Notes under the pieces: model-generated
What the model was told of the DNA's origin: nothing
Seen by the model: only the letters and a program-made list of their open reading frames with translations
Database searches by the model: none
Position numbers and translations under genes: made by a program
DNA from: Roseiterribacter gracilis
Lineage (GTDB): Bacteria; Pseudomonadota; Alphaproteobacteria; BOG-932; Roseiterribacteraceae
Assembly (NCBI GenBank): GCA_018332375.1
Contig: BOPV01000001.1
Location: forward strand, 930,001-994,000
DNA length: 64,000 nt
Direction: 5' to 3'
Shown here: positions 18,185 through 27,542 of the stretch, piece after piece
How the letters are laid out: each line of letters starts with the position of its first letter
How positions within the stretch are numbered: the first letter of the stretch is position 1

Positions 18185-18701
18185 GAGCGCCTTTAACGAT
18201 CATCGGGATCCCCGCCACCACCAGCACGACGCGATCGGCGGTGGCGGCGATCCGTTGATGCAGACGGCCCGCTTCGTCGCGAAAGCGACGCGCCAGTGCG
18301 TTGTCGGGCACGATGCCCAGCCCGACTTCGTTCGAGATCAGAAAAATATCGAGATCGGGTGCAGTCAGCGCCTGCAGCAGCGCGTCGCTGCATGCTTCGA
18401 CGTCTTCGTCGGCCAGCATCAGGTTGGTCAGCCACAAAGTCAGGCAATCGACCACGATCACTTGGTTCGCCGACGCTTCCCGCGCCACGATCGCGGGCAA
18501 GGCCAACGGCTCTTCGATTGTGCGCCACAAGGGCCCGCGTTCTTCGCGATGGCGCGCGATGCGCGCCGACATCTCATCGTCGCCGGCCGCGGCGGTTGCG
18601 ATCATCACCAGGTTGCGCGACTCCGCGGCCCGACGCTGGGCTTCGCTTAGCGCGTAGCGCGTCTTGCCCGACCGTGCGCCGCCCAGGACTAAGGTAATCA
18701 C
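18177..18701 (-). CDS. cobU: adenosylcobinamide kinase / adenosylcobinamide-phosphate guanylyltransferase
   Basis: Bifunctional enzyme that phosphorylates adenosylcobinamide and then converts it to AdoCbi-GDP, activating it for the lower ligand. It has 174 residues, normal length. The P-loop GGARSGKT is at 7-14, the guanylylated His is expected to be H51 ('IARHREERGP'), and 'SNEVGLGIVP' is conserved. GTG start. It is the only cobalamin gene here on the - strand, divergent from btuB, and the riboswitch on the + strand cannot act on it. Its stop lies inside a terminator-like hairpin. Confidence 0.94.
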   Translation of the reverse strand: MITLVLGGARSGKTRYALSEAQRRAAESRNLVMIATAAAGDDEMSARIARHREERGPLWRTIEEPLALPAIVAREASANQVIVVDCLTLWLTNLMLADEDVEACSDALLQALTAPDLDIFLISNEVGLGIVPDNALARRFRDEAGRLHQRIAATADRVVLVVAGIPMIVKGAQA

Positions 18702-18768
18702 GGCATAACTCGCATCTCGCTCGGCTTGTTGACGAAGCCCTGCGCGGCCCCTAAGCCGGCCCCCACGA

Positions 18769-18929
18769 CAGGTTCCTCTTCAAACGAGGATCAAAAGGGA
18801 ACTCGGGTGGAAAACCCGGGCTGCCCCCGCAACTGTAAGCGGCGAGCCCACCCGTCATACGCCACTGGCATTCGTGCTGGGAAGGCGACGGGCAGCGCAC
18901 TGACCCGCGAGCCAGGAGACCTGCCTGTC
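18769..18929 (+). promoter_or_regulatory. cobalamin riboswitch
   Basis: The adenosylcobalamin aptamer is recognisable: an AGGGAACTCGGGTG segment (from about 18796), GCCCCCGCAACTGTAAGCGG (18823-18842), GCCACTGG (18861-18868), GGGAAGGCG, and the B12-box-like GAGCCAGGAGACCTGCC (18909-18925). It precedes btuB and the downstream operon and should lower their expression when cobalamin is plentiful. The 383-base gap between cobU and btuB holds this element and its expression platform, no gene. Confidence 0.93.
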
Positions 18930-19061
18930 GGATGTCGTCACTCGACCGGCCGGGGTGCGCCGAGCGAGCGGGACTCTTCCCGAAAGACGGCGAGTCGTCT
19001 GCTGCGACCAGCGGACGAAGTGGCGCCGCACGTTTCGCACCGCTTCGATCGCTGAACGCAG

Positions 19062-19079
19062 CCTCACCGTTCGTGGAGG
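19062..19079 (+). promoter_or_regulatory. Shine-Dalgarno-masking hairpin before btuB
   Basis: CCTCAC (19062-19067) can pair with GTGGAGG (19073-19079, one bulged G), which contains the GGAGG ribosome site of btuB (19075-19079). It is a candidate expression platform for the riboswitch, acting on translation. No intrinsic terminator with a T-run is seen between aptamer and start codon. Confidence 0.45.
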
Positions 19080-19084
19080 TTGTC

Positions 19085-21013
19085 TTGGTTCGCCGTTCGT
19101 CTCTTTCCGTCCTCGCTGCCGGGCTGTTGTCCAGCACCGCTGCAATCGCCGAAGGCCTGCCCGCCGCATCGTCCTCGCCTGACGAGATCGTCGTCGTTGC
19201 GACGCGCGCGCCGGCACGCCTGGACCAGATCGGCCAGTCTGTCTCGGTTCTCACCGAAGCCGATATCCGCGCCGATCAAGCGCTGGTCGTAACCGATTTG
19301 CTGCTGCGCACGCCGGGCATCTCGTACAATCGCAATGGTGGTCCGGGCGAAACCACGTCGCTGCGCATTCGCGGTGCCGAGAGCGACCAGACGATCGTGC
19401 TGGTCGACGGCGTCAAGCTGAACGACCCGTCTTCGACTGGTGGTGGCTACAACTTCGCCAACCTCGTCACCGCCGACATTACGCGCATCGAAATTCTGCG
19501 TGGCGCGCAGTCGGTTTTGTGGGGCAGCCAGGCGATCGGCGGCGTGGTCAACATCATCACCGCCGAACCGATCAAGCCGTTGCAGGCCGACCTGAAAATC
19601 GAAGGCGGCAATCGCGGCACCTTCTCGGCCAGGGCCGGCGTCGGTGGCGTCAGCGAGAACGTGCTGTGGCGGGTCGCAGCTTCGCATTACCGCACCAGCA
19701 GCGTATCGGCCTTCGATGCACGGTTTGGTGGTCGCGAACGCGATCCGTATCACAACGACACGGTCAGCGGCCGACTGCGCATCAATCTGACCAGCGACGC
19801 ATCGATCGATTTCCGCGGTTACTATTCCGACGCGCGAAACGACTTTGACTCAACCACGCGCGACGACCTGGAATACGGCCGCACCAAAGAGCTGCTCAAC
19901 TATACCGGGTTGAATTTTGGCGCTTTCGACGGTCGTCTGAAAAACCGCCTGGCGCTGCAATACACGCGCACCGAGCGGATGAACTTCAATCCCGAACAGC
20001 GCGTCACGACCACGACCTTCGATGCGCTGGGCGAGAATCTGCGCTTTGAATATCAAGGCACGCTGCAAATCACCAAAGGCTGGCAAGCGGTGTTCGGTGC
20101 CGAACACGAACATTCGAACTTCCGCTCGGCCTCGCCCACTGCAACTGCGCCCAGTCCGACGCCGGCAAAAGCCAGCACCGATATCGACAGCGGCTACGCG
20201 CAGCTGCAAGTCGAACCGGTCCAGGACCTGACCTTGACCGCCGGTCTGCGTTTTGACGATCACGCAACCTTCGGCAGCCATACCACGACGCAAGCATCGG
20301 CCGCTTGGCGCCTGTTCAACGGAGCGACGATCCTGCGCGCCTCCTACGGCGAAGGATTCAAGGCGCCGACCTTGTTCCAGCTCTTCTCGGACTTCGGCAA
20401 CAAGGCGCTGCAGCCGGAAGAAGCGCAAAGCGGCGACGTCGGCATCGAGCAACATGTATGGGGCAACCGCGTCATCGCGCAGGCGACCTGGTTCAAACGT
20501 GACTCGGTCAACCTGATCAACTTCGTGTCGTGCACCAGCATCGCCACGCCGAATTGCGCCAACGGCCGCTTCGGCTTTTACGACAACGTTGCGCGGGCCG
20601 AAGCGGAAGGTATCGAATTGTCGATGACCTTGAATCCGATCGACCCGCTGACGATCACCGCCAATTACACCTATACCGAAGCCAAAGACCGTTCGCCGGG
20701 ATCGGCGACCTTTGGCCGGGAATTGTCGCGTCGCCCACGACGCACGGCCAATGCGACCGTGTCGTATGACTGGCCGTTCGCCGTCACGACCAGCGTCGCC
20801 GTCCGCTATGGCGGTCGCAGCTTTGACAATGCGACCAACCTGACGCGGCTCGAAGCCTATACGTTGCTGGATCTGCGTGCTTCGTGGCAGGTGACCGCCA
20901 ATGTCGAGCTGTATGGCCGCGTCGAGAACGTCACCAACGAAACCTATGAAACGACATTCCGCAACGGCACGTTGGGCCGCACCGGGTATGTCGGTGCACG
21001 GTTGACCTTCTGA
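19085..21013 (+). CDS. btuB: TonB-dependent cobalamin receptor
   Basis: Outer-membrane beta-barrel that imports cobalamin with TonB energy. The start TTG at 19085 is decided by GGAGG at 19075-19079 and by the signal peptide it opens (VRRSSLSVLAAGLLSSTAAIAEG); the frame is open to 18932 but that region is riboswitch leader. Mature N-terminus has a TonB-box-like 'DEIVVVATR' near 32, then the plug ('VLVDGVKLNDPSS', 'EILRGAQSVLWG') and a barrel ending in Phe (GYVGARLTF), 642 residues. Substrate assignment rests on the riboswitch and the btuFCD genes downstream. Confidence 0.93.
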   Translation: MVRRSSLSVLAAGLLSSTAAIAEGLPAASSSPDEIVVVATRAPARLDQIGQSVSVLTEADIRADQALVVTDLLLRTPGISYNRNGGPGETTSLRIRGAESDQTIVLVDGVKLNDPSSTGGGYNFANLVTADITRIEILRGAQSVLWGSQAIGGVVNIITAEPIKPLQADLKIEGGNRGTFSARAGVGGVSENVLWRVAASHYRTSSVSAFDARFGGRERDPYHNDTVSGRLRINLTSDASIDFRGYYSDARNDFDSTTRDDLEYGRTKELLNYTGLNFGAFDGRLKNRLALQYTRTERMNFNPEQRVTTTTFDALGENLRFEYQGTLQITKGWQAVFGAEHEHSNFRSASPTATAPSPTPAKASTDIDSGYAQLQVEPVQDLTLTAGLRFDDHATFGSHTTTQASAAWRLFNGATILRASYGEGFKAPTLFQLFSDFGNKALQPEEAQSGDVGIEQHVWGNRVIAQATWFKRDSVNLINFVSCTSIATPNCANGRFGFYDNVARAEAEGIELSMTLNPIDPLTITANYTYTEAKDRSPGSATFGRELSRRPRRTANATVSYDWPFAVTTSVAVRYGGRSFDNATNLTRLEAYTLLDLRASWQVTANVELYGRVENVTNETYETTFRNGTLGRTGYVGARLTF

Positions 21014-21015
21014 CA

Positions 21016-21993
21016 ATGAACCCGTTTCTCCGGCACGGCGGAAATCTGGACGCGGCACGCCGCGCCTGGCCCGCTGCGCCGGAGCCGTGGCTCGATCTTT
21101 CGACCGGACTCAATCCGCACACTTACAACGCGCCGCGCGCCAGCGACGCGCAGCGTGCGCGTCTGCCGCTGCGCGAAGAACTTGTCGCCTTGCGCGATGC
21201 GGCTGCAGCGGCGTTCGACGTTGTCGATGCAACCCGCGTCGCACCGGTTGCGGGCGCCGAAGCGGCGTTGCGCGCCCTTCCCTTGCTTGGGCTCGGCCAT
21301 TCGGTTGCGCTGGATCCAGCGCTCTATGCCAGCCACGACGCTGCTTGGCGCGCGGCCGGTGCACGCATCGTTGCACCCGGTGACGACGCCGATATTTGCG
21401 TCGTGATCAATCCCGCCAATCCAACCGGTGCGGTAACCGACATCGCCGCCATCCGTGCGCTTGCCGACCGGCAAAGTGCGCGCAACGGTTGGCTGGTGAT
21501 CGATGAAAGCTTCGCCGACACCGATCCCGAGATCAGCGTCGCGCTATGGCCGCATCCGCGACTGATCGTGCTGCGCTCGTTTGGAAAATTCTTTGGCCTG
21601 GCTGGCCTGCGGCTCGGCTTCGTGGTTGCCGATCAACAAGTGCTCGAGCGGCTGCATGCAGCGATTGGCGATTGGCCCGTGTCCGCCGACGCGATCGTTG
21701 CGGGCACGCATGCATATCGCGATCTGGCTTGGATCCAGCAGATGCGCCTGCGTCTCGCCGACGAGTCACAGCGGCTTGGTACGTTGCTGCGCGCGGCCGG
21801 ATTCGAAACCATCGGCGGCACCAAGCTGTTCCAGCTGACGCGCAGCAAAGATGCGCAGCGCCGGTTCGACGCGTTGGCGGCGCAAGGGATTTTGACTCGC
21901 CCCTTCCAGGATCAGCCAGACTGGCTACGATTCGGACTTCCGCCCGCTGACGGCTGGCAGCGGCTTGCGATTTCGTTGGAGAGGCTGGCATGA
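21016..21993 (+). CDS. cobD: threonine-phosphate decarboxylase
   Basis: PLP enzyme of the class I/II aminotransferase fold that makes (R)-1-amino-2-propanol phosphate, the linker between the corrin ring and the nucleotide loop (called CobD in Salmonella, CobC in some Alphaproteobacteria). 325 residues. The N-terminal 'HGGNLDAA' and 'DLSTGLNP' are typical, 'NPANPTG' is near 134, and the PLP lysine is K191 in 'SFGKFFGLAG'. Starts 2 bases after btuB and overlaps cobO (ATGA). The product feeds CbiB, encoded four genes downstream. Confidence 0.92.
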   Translation: MNPFLRHGGNLDAARRAWPAAPEPWLDLSTGLNPHTYNAPRASDAQRARLPLREELVALRDAAAAAFDVVDATRVAPVAGAEAALRALPLLGLGHSVALDPALYASHDAAWRAAGARIVAPGDDADICVVINPANPTGAVTDIAAIRALADRQSARNGWLVIDESFADTDPEISVALWPHPRLIVLRSFGKFFGLAGLRLGFVVADQQVLERLHAAIGDWPVSADAIVAGTHAYRDLAWIQQMRLRLADESQRLGTLLRAAGFETIGGTKLFQLTRSKDAQRRFDALAAQGILTRPFQDQPDWLRFGLPPADGWQRLAISLERLA

Positions 21994-22595
21994 GCGACGA
22001 CATCAACCGCGCGCACAATGAAGCGATGAAAGCGCTCAAAGCCGAGCGCGACGAGATGATGCGCGAGAAGCGCGCCGGCCACGGCTTGTTGATGGTTCAC
22101 ACCGGCGACGGCAAAGGCAAATCGACGGCGGCGTTCGGCATGATCGCGCGCGCGCTGGGCTGGGGTTTCGAGGTCGGCGTCGTGCAATTCATCAAGGGCA
22201 AGTGGAAGACCGGCGAGAAGGAATTCTTCCGCCGTTTCCCCGACCAGGTTCGCTTTCACGTCATGGGCGAAGGCTTCACCTGGGAAACGCAGGATCGTGC
22301 GCGCGACATTGCCGCCGCCGAAGCTGCCTGGGAAAAAGCAAAAGAGCTATTGGCCGACACGTCGCTACATCTCGTCGTACTCGACGAGCTGAACATCGCG
22401 CTGCGCTACGACTATCTCGACGTGAACCAGGTCGTCGCCGATTTGCAGGCCCGGCCGCGCGAGATGCATGTCTGCGTCACTGGCCGCAACGCCAAGCCCG
22501 AATTGATCGCAGTCGCCGACCTCGTCACCGAGATGCAGTCGGTGAAACATCCGTTCGACGCCGGGTTGAAGGCCCAGCGCGGAATCGATTTCTGA
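21990..22595 (+). CDS. cobO: cob(I)yrinic acid a,c-diamide adenosyltransferase
   Basis: Attaches the 5'-deoxyadenosyl group from ATP to the cobalt of corrinoids (CobO/BtuR family). 201 residues. The ATP-binding loop GDGKGKST is at 39-46, and 'VVLDELNIALRYDYLD' and 'TGRNAKPELIAVADLVTEM' are family features. The N-terminal helix is the usual cap. ATGA overlap with cobD; one-base TGATG overlap with btuF. Confidence 0.95.
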   Translation: MSDDINRAHNEAMKALKAERDEMMREKRAGHGLLMVHTGDGKGKSTAAFGMIARALGWGFEVGVVQFIKGKWKTGEKEFFRRFPDQVRFHVMGEGFTWETQDRARDIAAAEAAWEKAKELLADTSLHLVVLDELNIALRYDYLDVNQVVADLQARPREMHVCVTGRNAKPELIAVADLVTEMQSVKHPFDAGLKAQRGIDF

Positions 22596-23431
22596 TGCGC
22601 ATCACGCGCCGCGCTGTGCTGGCTGGTCTCGCCACGATGCCGACCGCATCGCTGGCGGAACCGACGCAGCGCGTCGTGTCGCTCAACCCGTGCCTCGACG
22701 CGGCGCTGGTCGAAATCGCCGACCGCGCCCAGGTCGTCGCCATCAGCCACTATGCGCGCCAGACGCAGGCCTCGATCCTGGCCGAAACCGCGCACGACAT
22801 TCCGATCACCTACGAAAGCGCCGAAGAAATTCTCGCGCTGCGCCCCGATCTGGTTCTGGCCAGCCGCCATTCCGCGCCCGCGACGCGCAATGCGCTCGAC
22901 CGGTTCGGCATTCGCGTCGAAACCTTCACCGTGCCCGACACGGTGGCGCAAAGCATCGCGCAGGTCGAACGGATCGCGACCTTGACCAACAACGTATCGC
23001 GCGGCGCAGCGCTGATTGCGCGCATCGAAGCGGCGTTGCGCGCCGCCCAACCGAGCGACGACGCAAGGCCGCGCGCGCTGGTGTTTCAACCACGCGGCTT
23101 CGCCGCCGGCGAAGGCACGTTGGTCGACGAGATGCTGAAACGCACTGGCTTCGCCAATGCGGCGGGTCGCTATGGCTTGAAGAAATGGGGCAACGTGCCG
23201 CTCGAAGCGTTGCTCGACGATCCACCCGACATTCTTCTGTCCGGTGACGTGGCAACCGATCGGCCGCCTTGGGCCGAGCGCATCGTCAATCATCCGGCTT
23301 TGCGCCTGGTCGCCAACCGCATGCGCCGCGGCGTGTTTCCCGAACGGCTGCTCTATTGCGGCGGACCGGTGCTGCTGTACACGGCGCCGATCCTGGCCGC
23401 TGCACGCAAAGAATGGGCGCGCACAGCATGA
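22595..23431 (+). CDS. btuF: cobalamin ABC transporter substrate-binding protein
   Basis: Periplasmic binding protein of the BtuF/FecB class, 278 residues. The start at 22595 opens a signal peptide with a twin-arginine-like motif (ITRRAVLAGLA), so export may be by Tat; the longer upstream frame overlaps cobO and is not needed. The mature part begins 'RVVSLNPCLDAALVEIA' as in BtuF. It should hand corrinoid to BtuC. Coupled to cobO and btuC by one-base and ATGA overlaps. Confidence 0.9.
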   Translation: MRITRRAVLAGLATMPTASLAEPTQRVVSLNPCLDAALVEIADRAQVVAISHYARQTQASILAETAHDIPITYESAEEILALRPDLVLASRHSAPATRNALDRFGIRVETFTVPDTVAQSIAQVERIATLTNNVSRGAALIARIEAALRAAQPSDDARPRALVFQPRGFAAGEGTLVDEMLKRTGFANAAGRYGLKKWGNVPLEALLDDPPDILLSGDVATDRPPWAERIVNHPALRLVANRMRRGVFPERLLYCGGPVLLYTAPILAAARKEWARTA

Positions 23432-24411
23432 AGCATCCACCTCTTTCGATCGTGCTGATCGGCGGCGTCGTGCTGGTGCTCGGCCTGGCGGTGTTGTCGC
23501 TCAGCGTCGGGCGCATCTGGATTCCGCTCGCGACCTTTCTGAACGACGCCGATACGACACAGCGTGCGATCCTGTTGGGCTTGCGCGTGCCACGCACCTT
23601 GCTGGCCATGCTCGTCGGTGGCGGTCTTGCGTTGTGTGGCGCTGCCTTGCAGGGCTACACACGCAACCCGTTGGCCGACCCCGGCATTCTCGGCGTGTCG
23701 CCGATGGCGGCGCTGGGCGCGGTCACGACTTTGTATCTTGGACTGAACACTACGCCCTGGGTGCTGCCCGCCGCTGCCGTCGGCGGTGCGATGCTGGGCA
23801 TCGTTCTGCTGCTGTTGCTGGCACGGCTGACTGGCGGCGTCGTGACGTTTCTGCTGGCGGGTGTGGTGCTGCAAAGCCTGGCTGGTGCCGGCGTCGCGCT
23901 GGCGTTGAGCCTGGCGCCGAACCCGTGGGCGATCAACGAAATCGTCAATTGGCTGCTTGGCTCGCTGCAGGATCGTAGCGTCAACGAGCTGCAACTGGCG
24001 ACGCCGTTCGTGCTGGTCGGCGCCGCGCTGATCTTCACCACGCGCCGTGCGCTGGATGCGCTGACCTTGGGCGAGACCGGCGCACGCGCGCTGGGAATCG
24101 AACTCGACACGACGCGCGTGTTGCTGGTGCTGGGTGTCGGACTTGTCGCCGGCGGCTGCGTTGCCGTGACCGGCGTGATCAGCTTCGTCGGCCTGGTCGT
24201 TCCGCATCTGGTGCGGCCGCTGGTGGGTGCACGTCCGGGTCGGTTGTTGTTTCCCAGTGCGCTTGGCGGCGCTGCTTTGGTGCTCGCCGCCGACATGTTG
24301 GTGCGGCTGACGCCGGCAGCAGCCGAGCTTCGCCTTGGCGTTGCGCTGTCGGTGCTGGGCGCACCGTTCTTTCTGCTGCTGTTGGTGCAACAACGCCGGC
24401 GGCTGGCATGA
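23428..24411 (+). CDS. btuC: cobalamin ABC transporter permease
   Basis: FecCD-family permease, 327 residues with about nine or ten membrane segments. Typical stretches are 'RVPRTLLAMLVGGGLALCGAALQG', here abbreviated RVPRTLLAMLVGGGLALCG, 'NPLADPGILGVSPMAALGAV', and 'FVGLVVPHLVRPLVG', the coupling-helix region that contacts the ATPase. ATG at 23428 makes an ATGA overlap with btuF; the frame upstream is shadow. Coupled to btuD by ATGA. Confidence 0.93.
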   Translation: MKHPPLSIVLIGGVVLVLGLAVLSLSVGRIWIPLATFLNDADTTQRAILLGLRVPRTLLAMLVGGGLALCGAALQGYTRNPLADPGILGVSPMAALGAVTTLYLGLNTTPWVLPAAAVGGAMLGIVLLLLLARLTGGVVTFLLAGVVLQSLAGAGVALALSLAPNPWAINEIVNWLLGSLQDRSVNELQLATPFVLVGAALIFTTRRALDALTLGETGARALGIELDTTRVLLVLGVGLVAGGCVAVTGVISFVGLVVPHLVRPLVGARPGRLLFPSALGGAALVLAADMLVRLTPAAAELRLGVALSVLGAPFFLLLLVQQRRRLA

Positions 24412-25178
24412 AACAGCTTTCTGCAAAAGGCCTGCGCGTACGGCTGGGCGACCGGCTTGTGCTCGACGATGTCAGCGCGACGTTCGACGCGGGCAACGTC
24501 ACCGCAATCCTCGGACCCAACGGCGCCGGCAAATCGACCTTGCTCACCTGTCTCGCTGGTCTGCTGAAACCGGCGCGCGGTTCGGTGAAGCTCGGCGACG
24601 AATCGCTCGACACGTTGCCGTCGCGGCTGCGCGCGCAGCGGATCGGATTTCTGCCGCAGCTGCAGGAAATCGCCTGGAGCGTCGACGTCGCGACGTTGGT
24701 TGCATTGGGCCGCTTGCCGCATCGCGGCTTCGGCACGCCGACCGTCGCCGACCAGTTCGCGGTCGAGCAGGCATTGCACGCAGTCGGCCTCACCGACTTC
24801 GCCGATCGCGTCGCGACCAGCCTGTCGGGCGGCGAGCGTGCACGGGCGTTGTTGGCGCGCGTGCTTGCGGGCGAACCGCCCTGGCTGCTCGCCGACGAGC
24901 CACTGACCGGTCTCGATGTCGGCTATCAGCTCGACGCGTGCAAGCTGCTGCGCCGGATCGCCAGCGCCGGCATCGGCGTCGTCTTGACCTTGCACGATCT
25001 GCAGCTGGCGGCGCGTGTCGCCGATCGCATTCTGCTGCTGCGCGACGGGAAGATCGTCGCCGATGCGGCGCCGGCCGAAGCATTGACGACCGCGACGATC
25101 AAACAGGTCTACGGCGTCGATTCCGAAATCACGACCGGCGCGCATGGGCTGGTGATCGATGTGGTCGGCCGTGCCTGA
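24408..25178 (+). CDS. btuD: cobalamin ABC transporter ATP-binding protein
   Basis: ATPase that drives the BtuCDF importer, 256 residues. Walker A GPNGAGKST at 36-44, signature LSGGERAR near 138, Walker B LLADEP near 160, followed by a D-loop (LTGLD) and the switch His in 'TLHDLQLA'. FepC/BtuD subgroup. Overlaps btuC by ATGA and the next gene by 20 bases. Confidence 0.93.
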   Translation: MKQLSAKGLRVRLGDRLVLDDVSATFDAGNVTAILGPNGAGKSTLLTCLAGLLKPARGSVKLGDESLDTLPSRLRAQRIGFLPQLQEIAWSVDVATLVALGRLPHRGFGTPTVADQFAVEQALHAVGLTDFADRVATSLSGGERARALLARVLAGEPPWLLADEPLTGLDVGYQLDACKLLRRIASAGIGVVLTLHDLQLAARVADRILLLRDGKIVADAAPAEALTTATIKQVYGVDSEITTGAHGLVIDVVGRA

Positions 25179-26100
25179 CGCAGCCGGCACTGCCGCAGCC
25201 TTGCTGCTGGAAGCCGCGGTCGGATATCCCGACGCGCTGCACCGGCGCATCCCGCATCCGGTCGTTGCGATCGGACGCGCGATCGACGCGCTGGCGCGAC
25301 GCTGGAACCATGGCAGCGACGCAGACCGTCAGCAGCGCGGCGTTGCGACGGTGGCACTCATCGCCGGCGGCGCTGCAACCGTCGGCGTCGTCGCGACGCG
25401 CATCCTGCCGCGCCCGATGGTACCGGTCGTCGCAACGCTGGGATTGGCGCAGCGCAGCCTGTTCCTGCATGTGCATGACGTGCAGCGCGCCTTGGCACGC
25501 GACGACTTGGCGGCAGCACGCATTGCCGTCGCGCGCATCGTCGGTCGCGACACCAGCAATCTCGACGAAAGCGGTGTCGCCGCCGCGGCATTGGAAAGCC
25601 TGGCCGAAAGTTTCTGCGACGGCATCGTCGCGCCCGCCTTCTGGTTCTGGTTGGGCGGGCTGGCCGGCCTGTTCGCGTACAAGGTGGTCAACACCGCCGA
25701 CAGCATGATCGGCCATCGCGAAGAACCGTGGCGCAAGTTCGGCTGGGCCGCAGCGCGCAGCGATGACGCGATGAATTGGATTCCGGCGCGCATCGCAGGC
25801 GCCTTGTTGGCGATCGCAGGTCGCGGCGGCTTCGGCACGATGCTGCGCGACGCGCGCAAACATGCCTCGCCCAATGCTGGCTGGCCCGAAGCCGCCATGG
25901 CCGGCGCGCTGCAGGTACAGCTCGGCGGGCCCGCAACCTATGACGGCGTCACGGTCGAACGTCCAAGCTTTGGCAATGGACGCAAACCCGATGCAGCCGA
26001 TCTCGCACGTGGCCTGCGCGTGACGGCCGGTGCGTGCGTGTTGCTTTGCGTGGGCGTTGGCCTGTTGGCACTTGCAGGAGCACGCAAATGCCGGCGCTGA
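25159..26100 (+). CDS. cbiB: adenosylcobinamide-phosphate synthase
   Basis: Integral membrane enzyme (CbiB in Salmonella, CobD in Pseudomonas naming) that joins aminopropanol phosphate to adenosylcobyric acid. 313 residues, several hydrophobic segments. Conserved parts are 'HPVVAIGRAID', 'RDTSNLDESGVAAAALESLAESFCDG' (abbreviated RDTSNLDESGVAAAALES), 'YKVVNTADSMIGHR' and 'NWIPARI'. The ATG at 25159 overlaps btuD by 20 bases; GTG at 25171 is a shorter option. Overlaps cobQ by 13 bases. Confidence 0.93.
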   Translation: MWSAVPDAAGTAAALLLEAAVGYPDALHRRIPHPVVAIGRAIDALARRWNHGSDADRQQRGVATVALIAGGAATVGVVATRILPRPMVPVVATLGLAQRSLFLHVHDVQRALARDDLAAARIAVARIVGRDTSNLDESGVAAAALESLAESFCDGIVAPAFWFWLGGLAGLFAYKVVNTADSMIGHREEPWRKFGWAAARSDDAMNWIPARIAGALLAIAGRGGFGTMLRDARKHASPNAGWPEAAMAGALQVQLGGPATYDGVTVERPSFGNGRKPDAADLARGLRVTAGACVLLCVGVGLLALAGARKCRR

Positions 26101-27542
26101 TGATTCAAGGTTGCGGTTCGGATGTCGGCAAGTCGACGATCGTCGCCGGCCTGTGCCGCCTCTTCACCAATCGTGGCCTGATCGTGCGGCCGTTCAAGCC
26201 GCAGAATATGAGCAACAACGCCGCCGTCACCGCCGACGGCGGCGAAATCGGACGCGCCCAGGCGGTCCAGGCGCGCGCCTGCCGGACCGCGCCCACCGTC
26301 GACATGAATCCGGTGCTGCTGAAACCGCAAAGCGATGTCGGCGCGCAGCTGATCGTGCGCGGACAGATGCAGGGCACTTGGCCCGCGCGCGGCTATCAAG
26401 AGCGCAAGCAGGCGCTGCTGGGTGTTGCGCTGGAGTCCTACCGCGCGCTCGAACGCCAAGCCGATTTGCTGCTGATCGAAGGCGCCGGCAGTCCGGCCGA
26501 AACCAATTTGCGCGCCAACGACATCGCCAATATGGGGTTCGCCCACGCAGCCGACGTGCCGGTGCTGTTGCTGGGCGACATTGATCGCGGCCATGTCATC
26601 GCAGCGCTGGTCGGCGCGCACACAGTGCTCGACGACGCCGATCGCGCCCGCATTCGCGGCTTTGCGATCAACAAGTTTCGCGGCGATCCAACCTTGTTCG
26701 ACGACGGGCGGCGCGAGATCACCGCGCGCACCGGTTGGGCTGATCTTGGCATGGTGCCGTTCCTGCCTGGCGCGTACCGGCTGCCGGCTGAAGATGCGGT
26801 CGTGCTGGGCCGCGCCCGCAGCAGCAACGGCGCCAGCTGCAAGATCGTGGTGCCGATGTTGTCGCGCATCGCCAATTTCGACGAGTTCGATCCGTTGCGC
26901 GCCGAGGCGTCGGTCGACTTCTCCTTCGTTCCGCCCGGCACCGCGCTTCCCGGCGACGCCGATCTGATCATTCTGCCCGGCACCAAGGCGACGTTGGCCG
27001 ATCTCGCCTTTCTGCGCACGCAAGGTTGGGACATCGATATTCAGGCGCATGTGCGGCGCGGCGGACGTATGCTGGGAATTTGCGGCGGCTATCAATTGCT
27101 GGGCCGCCGCATCGCCGATCCGAACGGGATCGAAGGTGCGCCATCGGACGCCGACGGGCTTGGCTTGCTCGACGTCGAAACCGTGATGACGCCCGCCAAA
27201 ATTCTGCGCGACGTGCGCGGCACCTTGGTGCGCGGCGGCGCATCGGTCAGCGGTTACGAAATGCATGTCGGACGCACTACGGGGCCCGCAACTGCGCGCC
27301 CGTTTCTGCACGGCACCAATGGCGGCGCCGTGTCGCCCGACGGACGGATCGCCGGCATCTATTTGCACGGGCTGTTCGCCAATGGCGCGGCGCGCGCGGC
27401 GTTGCTGGCCGAGCTTGGCGCCGCCTCGGACGGCGAAGACCACGATGCCAAGATCGACGCCGCGTTGGATGAGATCGCTGCCCTGCTCGAACGCTCACTC
27501 GACATCAACGCAGTTTCCCGGATCGCAGGCCTGCTGCCATGA
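26088..27542 (+). CDS. cobQ: cobyric acid synthase
   Basis: Amidates four carboxyl groups of adenosylcobyrinic a,c-diamide using glutamine and ATP. 484 residues. N-terminal dethiobiotin-synthetase-like ATPase with P-loop GCGSDVGKST (8-17) and 'NMSNNAAVT'; C-terminal class I-type glutaminase domain with nucleophile Cys near 331 ('GICGGYQLLG') and a His in 'YLHGLF' near 425. ATG 26088 is chosen because AGGAG lies at 26075-26079 and the protein then starts directly with the P-loop fold. Confidence 0.95.
   Translation: MPALMIQGCGSDVGKSTIVAGLCRLFTNRGLIVRPFKPQNMSNNAAVTADGGEIGRAQAVQARACRTAPTVDMNPVLLKPQSDVGAQLIVRGQMQGTWPARGYQERKQALLGVALESYRALERQADLLLIEGAGSPAETNLRANDIANMGFAHAADVPVLLLGDIDRGHVIAALVGAHTVLDDADRARIRGFAINKFRGDPTLFDDGRREITARTGWADLGMVPFLPGAYRLPAEDAVVLGRARSSNGASCKIVVPMLSRIANFDEFDPLRAEASVDFSFVPPGTALPGDADLIILPGTKATLADLAFLRTQGWDIDIQAHVRRGGRMLGICGGYQLLGRRIADPNGIEGAPSDADGLGLLDVETVMTPAKILRDVRGTLVRGGASVSGYEMHVGRTTGPATARPFLHGTNGGAVSPDGRIAGIYLHGLFANGAARAALLAELGAASDGEDHDAKIDAALDEIAALLERSLDINAVSRIAGLLP

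Noticed and set aside
18932..19084. Extended btuB start at 18932
   Set aside because: The added residues would come from the riboswitch leader, have no signal-peptide character, and the start overlaps the end of the aptamer; TTG 19085 has a ribosome site and signal peptide.
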